From the NCBI GenBank assembly GCA_910580225.1, contig CAJTXE010000081.1, forward strand, positions 1-5,052: a DNA stretch of 5,052 nt, read 5' to 3'. The position numbers were made by a program, and so were the translations under genes. This DNA comes from an uncultured Acetatifactor sp. Its GTDB lineage: Bacteria > Bacillota > Clostridia > Lachnospirales > Lachnospiraceae. Below the pieces are notes generated by a model. The model was not told the DNA's origin. It was given only the letters and a program-made list of their open reading frames with translations, and made no database searches. Positions 1 to 5,052 of this stretch are shown piece after piece (the stretch's first letter is position 1; every line of letters starts with the position of its first letter).

Positions 1-157
1 CTGCATCCCGTATGATTTCGTATCCCATACAGTCATAGACTGCCGAGGAATTATAGACGACAGTTCCCGTTTTTTCACGGCCTGCACATCCCGTCACTGC
101 CAGTGCCAGGCCAAGGATGACAGCCAGAGTCCCGCGCTTTTTTCGTCCTGATTTCAT
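1..157 (-). other. In-frame lipoprotein signal peptide and start of an extracytoplasmic domain; possible internal start at M368
   Basis: Read from the ATG at 157, this segment would be a textbook lipoprotein start: MKSGRKKRG as the positive n-region, a hydrophobic core TLAVILGLALAV, and the lipobox VTGC with Cys as residue 24 (residue 391 of the long frame). About 28 residues of mature part follow before the edge. No convincing Shine-Dalgarno sequence precedes the ATG. The bases TGATG at 159-155 would give a classic one-base stop-start overlap if the permease were read in the +1 frame, but in its actual frame there is no stop. As a fusion the topology works: the last permease helix ends inside, the basic linker stays inside, and the lipobox Cys emerges outside. 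The domain cannot be identified from the visible part. Confidence 0.6.
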
Positions 158-1258
158 CAGCCATCTGTTGGAATTGCACCGCAAAATCCAGACAGCAGCC
201 AAAGTACACAAAAGTACGGATACCGAGAGCAGGGCCAAAAGCGTAACCGTATCCACCTCCGCAAAAACAATTTTTTCATCCCCTTTCAGGGCATCGCGGA
301 GGACGATATTCCCTGCGAAAAAGTCTGTTCCAAGCAGAAATGGCAAGGGCAATGGCAGACGGTAAATACTGGTTTTCGATAAGCCTATATAGGGAAGGAT
401 CACTGACACCGCACCCGTGAGCAGGGTTACCGCATACTTTTTTGCCAGAACAGAAATAAACAGCAGAAGCAGCGCAAGGAACACGCCGCCGAACATCCGC
501 AGCAGCCCTATAGCGGCATATCCCTGCAGCAGCGATATATCCTTGCTGCTGTCTGCAAAGTAACGAATGCTCTGAATCGGATAATCCCCATCCGGCAGCC
601 CGTATCTGAACCTGTAAAATCCGTATTCCATAAGCGAGATGCCAAGCGACAGGAAAAGGACAGCCCCAATTAGAATGAGCAGTTTATACAGAGCACTTTT
701 CCGCCCCTCCCTTGAGGTCAGGAGCAGAGCGTCCATCTGGCAGATATACTCGGAACAGAAAGCGGGGGTGGCCAAAAGCAGAATGCCTAGGAACAGAATG
801 AAGTTAAGCGTCCCTTGGCCAAGAAGCCCCGTCCATCCGTTTGTCTGGAGAAAACAGCGGTTTTCTGTGTTTTCGCAGATATAGAGATATTGCTGATAGA
901 TGACCTCAAATCCATTTTGACGCTCCAGAATCTTCTCTATATCACTGCTCTCTTTTTTATATTCGCTTTCACTGATTTTCCCGTCATAATAGTTTTCCAG
1001 AAGGGCGTTCTGGTTCTCCTTCGCTTCCGCGATCCGCCCCGCCTCCTGCTCCAGATAAAGGGCGGATTCCTCGCTGCAGTATCCCTTTACCTTTTCCAGA
1101 TACCATTCGTATTCATCCTTATACTGCTGCATTGCACTGTCTGCAGGGCTGTCTGATGCACAGAGCCAGACCGTGCCAAGCAGCAGGACAAGGGCGATGT
1201 AGAACAGCCCTCTTTGGCAGAGCAAAATCTTTTTTAATTCGTACATAAATCCGGACAT
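1..1258 (-). CDS. ABC-2-type permease running in frame into a lipoprotein-like signal and domain (partial)
   Basis: This is a membrane subunit of an ABC exporter, open for 419 codons to the left edge with no stop. The start at 1258 has AGGAGG five bases upstream; a second Met at residue 5 is less well placed. Residues 17-34 form TM1. A long, charged, partly coiled-coil extracytoplasmic loop (about 36-145) follows, then TM2 (149-167). The cytoplasmic stretch around QMDALLLTSREGRKSA (174-189) is the coupling-helix region and matches QMDMLLLTNTGGGKKTA in the neighbouring permease. Further helices lie near 192-211, 247-272, 277-292 and 337-359. The family-like end is near CNSN (361-364), equivalent to RNSN in the neighbour. 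The frame then continues through M368, KSGRKKRG, a hydrophobic run and the lipobox AVTGC (C391). It may be a true permease-lipoprotein fusion, or two overlapping genes that share one frame. Substrate unknown. Confidence 0.85.
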   Translation of the reverse strand, partial: MSGFMYELKKILLCQRGLFYIALVLLLGTVWLCASDSPADSAMQQYKDEYEWYLEKVKGYCSEESALYLEQEAGRIAEAKENQNALLENYYDGKISESEYKKESSDIEKILERQNGFEVIYQQYLYICENTENRCFLQTNGWTGLLGQGTLNFILFLGILLLATPAFCSEYICQMDALLLTSREGRKSALYKLLILIGAVLFLSLGISLMEYGFYRFRYGLPDGDYPIQSIRYFADSSKDISLLQGYAAIGLLRMFGGVFLALLLLFISVLAKKYAVTLLTGAVSVILPYIGLSKTSIYRLPLPLPFLLGTDFFAGNIVLRDALKGDEKIVFAEVDTVTLLALLSVSVLLCTLAAVWILRCNSNRWLMKSGRKKRGTLAVILGLALAVTGCAGREKTGTVVYNSSAVYDCMGYEIIRDA

Positions 1259-1263
1259 TTTAT

Positions 1264-1269
1264 CCTCCT
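1264..1269 (-). promoter_or_regulatory. Ribosome binding site of the second permease, lying at the edge of the 139-bp repeat
   Basis: On the minus strand this reads AGGAGG, five bases from the ATG at 1258, and it decides that start. The sequence AAATAGGAG just here is shared with the other repeat copy, so the site appears to belong to the repeated element. It lies 7 bases downstream of a small GC hairpin (1277-1289). Confidence 0.85.
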
Positions 1270-1403
1270 ATTTCAAGTCGCTGCGCGACAGCACTAAAGG
1301 GTAAAGTCACTTCGTCGCACATTTAATGAGAGGAACTTTCATTCGAAAGGGCACTCATGAAAGTTCCTCTCGTGCGCCTTCGCGACTTTACCGTCCAGCA
1401 GAA
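1265..1403 (-). repeat. 139-bp compound palindromic element, copy 1
   Basis: Aligns without gaps to 4911-5049, with 18 differences counted by eye (about 87% identity). It contains nested inverted repeats: an outer 9-bp pair (1300-1308 with 1384-1392), a middle 7-bp pair with one mismatch (1314-1320 with 1372-1378) and a perfect 15-bp inner stem (1328-1342 with 1357-1371) around a 14-base loop. A separate small hairpin, GTCGC-TGC-GCGAC, lies at 1277-1289. On the minus strand the element begins inside the upstream permease gene, encodes its last 26 residues and stop (F401 to the TAA at 1323-1325), and ends with the ribosome binding site of the next gene. No transposase, flanking target duplication or U-run is seen. 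Its layout recalls in-frame palindromic elements such as those of Rickettsia, and REP/MITE-like intergenic repeats, but no named family is claimed. Confidence 0.9.
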
Positions 1404-2603
1404 AATATTAGAGTTCCTTTTAGAGAGCAGCAGCATTGCCATTATGGATACCAACCCCAGGGTTATGGCAAAAACAATTGCTGCCTGGAAGCTCTGTATG
1501 GGATATCCTGCAAGACCAATAAACTCCGTTTTGCTGAATAATACGCGGTTGGCAAGCAGTGAATAGGGGTTTATGATTTTGAGCCAGGTATGGCTCAAAC
1601 AGCTCTGGGACGCACCTGTAATAATTAGGCACAGGGCTATGCCAAAATCAGCTACGAACGGGACGAGGGCATTGCGCCAAAACATGGAAATCAACAGGAA
1701 TACCATGCTCATCGTCCATACGCCCACTGCCCTTACCACAGCGGACAGAATGGCATATTGGCTTAAATTGCAGTTTACCGCAGCCGTGCTGAAATTGCTG
1801 ACGGCGTACAGCGGAAGATTCCCTCCTTCTGTGGTTCCAAAGGAAAACACAAAGCCAATATAATCCACCACAGAAAACCATATGGCCACGCTGTCCACAA
1901 AGAAAGCAGCCGCGGCAATTTTGGCAAATGCAGTCTTTTTACCGCCGCCCGTATTTGTTAATAGCAGCATATCCATCTGCGTTTCCTTTTCACAGACAAA
2001 GGTACCCACAACCCCGTACAGACAGAGAAATAGAACCAGTATGCCCGAAAAATCGTAGTTCAGGTAATAGTTATACATTTCCTCATAGGCAAAGGTTTTT
2101 ATGCTCCGCCCGGCATAGAGGTTATAGATCGCGCTGTTTTTACGTACTTCTGCAGTCTGCCCCCGTTCTCTGTAAACAGCGGCATTTTCTTTCGCCCTCT
2201 CTGCCACTTGAAGCGCATAAGTCTGATAATGATAGAAATATTCCATAGGTTTCACATAGTATTTTTCCAGGATATTCAGGTCGCTGTATATATTTCCCGT
2301 CATCATATCCGGATTGTCCTTGGCTGTGCTCGCTGTCCTGTCAGCCGTGGCATGTGCCAACGGCTGATATAGGGAAAGAAGCTGATTGATTTTTTCAGCG
2401 GTTATCTCTCCTCTGTAATTCTCATAAAGCTGCCAATACACGCTGTTCCAACTGCGGCTGTCATTTCCGTCCGCCAGGTAGGAATACGAGTGGAATTCGC
2501 TGTTTATTTTGAACAGGTCTATTACACTGAACAGTATGAGCACAACAAGTATTGACGGCTTGCAGAATAATTTGTAGAATTCGTATTTGATTAAGCGTGT
2601 CAT
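1323..2603 (-). CDS. ABC-2-type permease subunit with repeat-derived C-terminal tail
   Basis: Membrane subunit of an ABC exporter, 426 residues. I chose the start at 2603 because AGGGGGG lies six bases upstream (2610-2616) and the sequence MTRLIKYEFYKLF is a typical start for this family. The frame is open 32 codons further up, but that part is a palindrome. TM1 is at 17-31, followed by a large extracytoplasmic loop (32-184) rich in Tyr and charged residues. TM2 is at 185-203, and the cytoplasmic coupling region with QMDMLLLTNTGGGKKTA at 209-225 matches the next permease. Further helices lie near 227-255, 283-308, 311-330 and 372-393. The native protein probably ended soon after KRNSN (395-399). 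Residues 401-426, including WTVKSRRRTRGTF, are encoded by the repeat, are very basic at first and should lie in the cytoplasm. It most likely pairs with the ATPase just upstream and with the second permease as a heterodimer (inference). Substrate unknown. Confidence 0.88.
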   Translation of the reverse strand: MTRLIKYEFYKLFCKPSILVVLILFSVIDLFKINSEFHSYSYLADGNDSRSWNSVYWQLYENYRGEITAEKINQLLSLYQPLAHATADRTASTAKDNPDMMTGNIYSDLNILEKYYVKPMEYFYHYQTYALQVAERAKENAAVYRERGQTAEVRKNSAIYNLYAGRSIKTFAYEEMYNYYLNYDFSGILVLFLCLYGVVGTFVCEKETQMDMLLLTNTGGGKKTAFAKIAAAAFFVDSVAIWFSVVDYIGFVFSFGTTEGGNLPLYAVSNFSTAAVNCNLSQYAILSAVVRAVGVWTMSMVFLLISMFWRNALVPFVADFGIALCLIITGASQSCLSHTWLKIINPYSLLANRVLFSKTEFIGLAGYPIQSFQAAIVFAITLGLVSIMAMLLLSKRNSNIFCWTVKSRRRTRGTFMSALSNESSSH

Positions 2604-2609
2604 GTTAAT

Positions 2610-2616
2610 CCCCCCT
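2610..2616 (-). promoter_or_regulatory. G-rich ribosome binding site fixing the first permease start at 2603
   Basis: The minus strand reads AGGGGGG, six bases from the ATG at 2603. The alternative upstream ATG (2699) sits inside a palindrome, is preceded only by GGGAGA, and would add a 32-residue charged stretch unlike the start of the sister permease, which begins MSGFMYELKKIL. This favours 2603. Confidence 0.65.
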
Positions 2617-2641
2617 GCCGCCTTGGCCGGCTCAAATAGAA

Positions 2642-2701
2642 GTGTGAAACTTAATCGTTCTAAGGCAGTGTCCTTTGCTGCCTTAAAACGATTTTTCACA
2701 C
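2642..2701 (-). repeat. 60-bp near-perfect palindrome in the ATPase-permease junction
   Basis: The arms GTGTGAAACTTAATCG... (2642-2668) and its partner (2678-2701) pair over 24 positions, with a 3-base bulge and one mismatch, around a 9-base loop. It fills most of the 111-base gap between the ATPase stop and the permease start. It is not the same sequence as the 139-bp repeat. No U-run follows on either strand, so it does not look like an intrinsic terminator. Possible roles are an mRNA-stabilising or processing hairpin between cistrons, or a small MITE-like insertion. Only one copy is present in this window. Confidence 0.8.
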
Positions 2702-2714
2702 TATCTCCCTTAAC

Positions 2715-3638
2715 TCATTTCCCGCGGAAATGATACAGAAATACATCTTCCAGGTTCGGAGACACCTTTACCGCGTCTGCTGCAGGCGGCATATCGCTTA
2801 CGATTCTTACGGAAAAGCGTTCGCCCTGCTGTTTCATATTGCTGACATAATACTGGTCTCCAAGTCTGGCGGCGTCTTCCGCATTTACTGTCACCTCCCA
2901 CACTTTACCGTAGATATTCTGTTCTAGTGCGTCGGTAGTCCCCTGCGTAATTAAGGAACCTTCCTTTAAGATGATAATCTCCTTTGCAATACACTCCACG
3001 TCGGAAACGATATGGGTGGCCAGTAAAATTGTCCTTCCCTGTGCAAATTTTGAAATCAGGTTGCGGAAACGGATGCGTTCGGTTGGATCAAGCCCTGCTG
3101 TCGGCTCGTCCAGAATCAGAATCTCAGGATCGCTCAGCATCGCCTGGACAATGCCCACCCTCTGACGCATACCGCCGGAAAGAGCGCCTATCTTTTTCTC
3201 TCGCGCGTCTGAAAGATTGACAATCTCCAGAAGCTCCAAAGCCCGCTTTTTTCCCTGTTTGGCAGGGATTCCTTTCAGCGCGCACATATACAGCAGGAAA
3301 TCCATCACCGTAAAATCCCGGTAGAAAACAGGATATTGAGGCATATATCCGATTTTTGACAGGAAGTCTTTACCCAGTGTTTTTGCATCCTGTCCGTCAA
3401 TCAGAACCCTTCCGCTGTCACTGCCCAATATACCCACAAATATGTTGATCAGTGTTGTTTTTCCCGCCCCGTTGGCGCCCAAAAGCCCATAGACGCCCTC
3501 TGTGAGTTCCGTGGTAAAATCCTTCAGGGCATACTTGTCCAAGGCATTTATGCCCAAGGCAGATGTGCCCAAGGCATTCATGCCCAAGGCAGATGTGCCT
3601 TTATACCGCTTTGAAATATTTTGTAATGATATTTTCAT
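2715..3638 (-). CDS. ABC transporter ATP-binding protein (exporter type) with an internal pentapeptide repeat
   Basis: Cytoplasmic ATPase that should power the two permeases; 307 residues. All nucleotide-binding motifs are intact: A-loop Tyr12, Walker A GANGAGKTT (54-62, Lys60), Q-loop Gln101, signature LSGGMRQR (153-160), Walker B ILILDEPT with catalytic Glu178, D-loop AGLD (181-184) and H-loop His209. The C-terminal part after about 240 ends in PNLEDVFLYHF, as in DrrA/NatA-like drug and peptide exporter ATPases. The start at 3638 lies six bases after the lipoprotein stop, so translation is probably coupled; GGGGGG at 3648-3653 may serve as ribosome binding site. The oddity is residues 14-33, four extra pentapeptides (GTSAL, GMNAL, GTSAL, GINAL) before the ordinary DKYALKDF, caused by a 15-bp tandem repeat. 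The specific substrate cannot be read from this subunit. Confidence 0.95.
   Translation of the reverse strand: MKISLQNISKRYKGTSALGMNALGTSALGINALDKYALKDFTTELTEGVYGLLGANGAGKTTLINIFVGILGSDSGRVLIDGQDAKTLGKDFLSKIGYMPQYPVFYRDFTVMDFLLYMCALKGIPAKQGKKRALELLEIVNLSDAREKKIGALSGGMRQRVGIVQAMLSDPEILILDEPTAGLDPTERIRFRNLISKFAQGRTILLATHIVSDVECIAKEIIILKEGSLITQGTTDALEQNIYGKVWEVTVNAEDAARLGDQYYVSNMKQQGERFSVRIVSDMPPAADAVKVSPNLEDVFLYHFRGK
3541..3600 (-). repeat. Four tandem 15-bp units (two 30-bp blocks) inside the ATPase gene
   Basis: Units at 3541-3555, 3556-3570, 3571-3585 and 3586-3600 alternate between two types, AAGGCATTTATGCCC-like and AAGGCAGATGTGCCC-like on the plus strand. The two 30-bp blocks differ at only two positions, which points to a recent duplication. 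A fifth, diverged unit (3526-3540) encodes the normal DKYAL. The repeat stays in frame, and each unit holds a GGCA...TGCC mini-palindrome. Confidence 0.92.
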
Positions 3639-3644
3639 GGGAAA

Positions 3645-4904
3645 TTACCCCCCGAAGCCAAAGGTTGTTATCAAGGTGCTTACCTCGTCAATGCCCCGTC
3701 CAAGCACAACGATACAGGTGCCGGATTCATCCAGAATCAGAATCTGCGGAACGCGCAGGAAATAGGTGCTGTTACTGTCCTGTAGGGTTTCCGTATGGAT
3801 GTTTTTTCCCGATGCCGTATCATAAATATTGATTGTAATACTGTCTTCTCCCAGAACAGAAGTCGCCACATATTTCCCCTGACCGGAACAGTAAACGCCG
3901 TCTTTTCCCTCACTGCTGCCGGAGAATGACATCGTTTTCTCTGTGTTGGATGCGGTGTCGAGCATCAGCAAAGTTCCGTTGTTTTTGTCAAAGCTTTGGG
4001 GCATGATCAGCAGGTTTCCACCCTTTTGCACTTCTTCTGTATCCATTTTGTAGTCCGCCTTTTTGGTCATGGTGAACTCTCCGCTGTCTGTGGATACTGT
4101 GCCATAGACGCTGATTCCGTCTCCGCCTATGGAGGTATCTGAAGCCATGCCTGCATAGACTAAAGTGCCGTTTTCCGTAAAGGCAAGGCTGTCCATGGAT
4201 ACAATCTGCATATTGTCTGCCGTACCTTTGTCCGAATAGTTCAGAATGGTACGGATTTCCCGGGAAGATATATCATAGAGGTATAGCCCCTGGAATCCGC
4301 CGAAAGCAATCTGTTTTCCGTCCTGTGAAACGGCGACACCTGTGGTTTGTAAGACAAAATCGTCCCTTAATAATCCGCTGAAGGAAATGGTATCCTGAAT
4401 GGCAAAATCTTTATTCAGTATGTATCCGTTGATGCCGCTGCTATCTGATGCGGCAAAGGAAGCGTTGCTATTACCGCCGCTTCCCTGTCCTACGACAAAG
4501 TAGCCGTCTGCATAGGACTGTACGCATAAATCTTCTATGGAAATATCCGCGCTTGCGATGGTTTGGCCTGTCTCTGTATCGTAGAGGTAGAGCTTATCCG
4601 CGGCAACAATAATCCGGTTGCCATCAGCATAATAGCACCCCCTGACCTTTCCTGAAAAGGCGGAATTTTCCACTGTGCCAACCGCTGTATTCTTTTTATC
4701 TGTACCGTTATCCTGCTGATTGGTTGCGTCCATATTGCTGCTTTCATTTCCGGTATTTTCCGATGAATCATTATCTTCGGATTGGGACTCAATCTTTACA
4801 GCTCCATTTTCAGAGCTGTTCTCATTTTCCTGACTGTTGCCGCAGGCCGACAGATGCAGCGCTAAAGCAAGCATAAGTATCATACACATCCATTTTGTTT
4901 TCAT
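3645..4904 (-). CDS. Lipoprotein with low-complexity linker and beta-propeller-like domain
   Basis: A 419-residue protein predicted to be anchored on the outer face of the cytoplasmic membrane. The start at 4904 has AGGAG six bases upstream. The signal peptide (1-20) ends in the lipobox LSAC, with Cys21 as the lipidated residue. A Ser/Asn/Glu/Asp-rich flexible linker follows (22-80). The rest is all-beta in character, with recurring blade-like strands: KLYLYDTETG (104-113), GLYLYDIS (206-213) and INIYDTASG (358-366), plus SQDGKQIAFGG and TENGTLVYAG segments. This resembles WD40/YVTN-type propellers, but the exact fold family is not certain. No catalytic motif is recognised. It is followed after six bases by the ATPase, so it probably works with the transporter as a surface sensor, substrate-binding or self-protection partner (inference). 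The gene ends in a run of six G bases encoding a Gly-rich tail. Confidence 0.85.
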   Translation of the reverse strand: MKTKWMCMILMLALALHLSACGNSQENENSSENGAVKIESQSEDNDSSENTGNESSNMDATNQQDNGTDKKNTAVGTVENSAFSGKVRGCYYADGNRIIVAADKLYLYDTETGQTIASADISIEDLCVQSYADGYFVVGQGSGGNSNASFAASDSSGINGYILNKDFAIQDTISFSGLLRDDFVLQTTGVAVSQDGKQIAFGGFQGLYLYDISSREIRTILNYSDKGTADNMQIVSMDSLAFTENGTLVYAGMASDTSIGGDGISVYGTVSTDSGEFTMTKKADYKMDTEEVQKGGNLLIMPQSFDKNNGTLLMLDTASNTEKTMSFSGSSEGKDGVYCSGQGKYVATSVLGEDSITINIYDTASGKNIHTETLQDSNSTYFLRVPQILILDESGTCIVVLGRGIDEVSTLITTFGFGG

Positions 4905-4910
4905 TTTTTT

Positions 4911-4915
4911 CTCCT
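4911..4915 (-). promoter_or_regulatory. Ribosome binding site of the lipoprotein, inside the repeat end
   Basis: AGGAG on the minus strand, six bases from the ATG at 4904. The preceding AAAT and the site itself match the other repeat copy exactly, so both downstream genes in this window take their ribosome binding site from the repeat edge. Confidence 0.8.
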
Positions 4916-5049
4916 ATTTAAAGTCGCTGCGCGACAGCTCTAAAGGGTAAAGTCACTTTGGCACACCTCTAATGAGGGAAACTTTCGTTCGGAAGGACAC
5001 TCTCGAAAGTTCCTCTCGTGTGCCTTTGCGACTTTACCATCCAACAGAA
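4911..5049 (-). repeat. 139-bp compound palindromic element, copy 2
   Basis: Partner of 1265-1403 with no gaps. The outer 9-bp pair is identical. The middle pair is perfect here (4960-4966 with 5018-5024), and the inner stem (4974-4987 with 5004-5017) has one A-C mismatch and one G-T pair. The small hairpin GTCGC-TGC-GCGAC is at 4923-4935. As in copy 1, the minus-strand reading frame through the element is open for 26 residues and stops at the same place (TAG, 4969-4971). The similarity may extend past the window edge. Confidence 0.88.
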
Positions 5050-5052
5050 TTT
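4969..5052 (-). CDS. C-terminal tail of an unidentified upstream gene (partial)
   Basis: The last 27 codons and a TAG stop of a frame entering from the right edge. The peptide starts KFCWMVKSQRHTRGTF and ends NESFPH. Eighteen of its last 26 residues match the tail of the permease at 1323-2603, which also begins FCW and ends with His before the stop. All but the first residue lies in the repeat, so the product cannot be identified. By analogy with copy 1, it may be another membrane component of the same operon (inference). Confidence 0.5.
   Translation of the reverse strand, partial: KFCWMVKSQRHTRGTFESVLPNESFPH

Noticed and set aside
121..166. Remnant of the 139-bp repeat at the permease-lipoprotein join (WLMKSGRKKRGT against WTVKSRRRTRGT)
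   Set aside because: The peptide likeness is suggestive, but base identity is only about half and no palindrome is present, so chance or a basic-linker bias is as likely.
117..365. Plus-strand open frame of 82 codons
   Set aside because: Antisense shadow of the permease C-terminal region, with low-complexity basic composition and no family resemblance.
815..1156. Plus-strand open frame of 113 codons with hydrophobic residues
   Set aside because: It lies wholly opposite the permease gene, has no ribosome binding site, and its hydrophobic look comes from the complement of charged loop codons.
1328..1371. Intrinsic terminator at the strong inner hairpin of the repeat
   Set aside because: No U-run follows the stem on either strand, the stem overlaps coding sequence, and the next gene starts within about 70 bases.
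2604..2699. N-terminal extension of the first permease starting at 2699
   Set aside because: The added 32 residues are the translation of a palindrome, and a good ribosome binding site precedes the ATG at 2603, where the typical family start begins.
3541..3600. CRISPR-like or direct-repeat array
   Set aside because: The units are contiguous 15-mers without spacers and are translated in frame within the ATPase.

Overview
The window looks like part of one long operon from a Gram-positive gut-type Clostridium relative (a Lachnospiraceae-like Firmicute). This rests on inference from AGGAGG-type ribosome binding sites, Cys-lipobox lipoproteins, mid-range base composition and divergent ABC-2-type permeases; no species can be named. 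All real genes lie on the minus strand, so transcription runs from high to low coordinates. No promoter or intrinsic terminator is visible, and both ends of the operon lie outside the window. No gene-free stretch exceeds 300 bases.

In order of transcription: the last 27 codons of an unidentified gene enter at the right edge (5052-4969). An extracytoplasmic lipoprotein with a beta-propeller-like body follows (4904-3645), then an ABC ATPase (3638-2715), an ABC-2-like permease of 426 residues (2603-1323) and a second permease of the same family (1258 to the left edge). The second permease does not stop where its family member does. It runs in frame into a perfect lipoprotein signal sequence (M368 to C391) and an extracytoplasmic segment cut by the window edge. 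Together these make an exporter-like module: one ATPase, two different membrane subunits and two surface-anchored partners. The substrate cannot be told.

The most unusual content is repetitive. A 139-bp element occurs twice (1265-1403 and 4911-5049, about 87% identical, no gaps), each time exactly at a gene junction. Each copy encodes the last 26 residues and the stop codon of the gene before it, in the same reading frame, and carries the ribosome binding site of the gene after it. It folds into a long compound palindrome plus a small GC hairpin, and some differences between the copies are paired changes that keep the stem. A different 60-bp palindrome (2642-2701) fills the ATPase-permease junction. 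A 15-bp tandem repeat (3541-3600) adds about 20 residues to the ATPase just behind its A-loop tyrosine. The operon therefore seems to have been repeatedly invaded or reshaped by small palindromic and tandem elements without losing its open frames.
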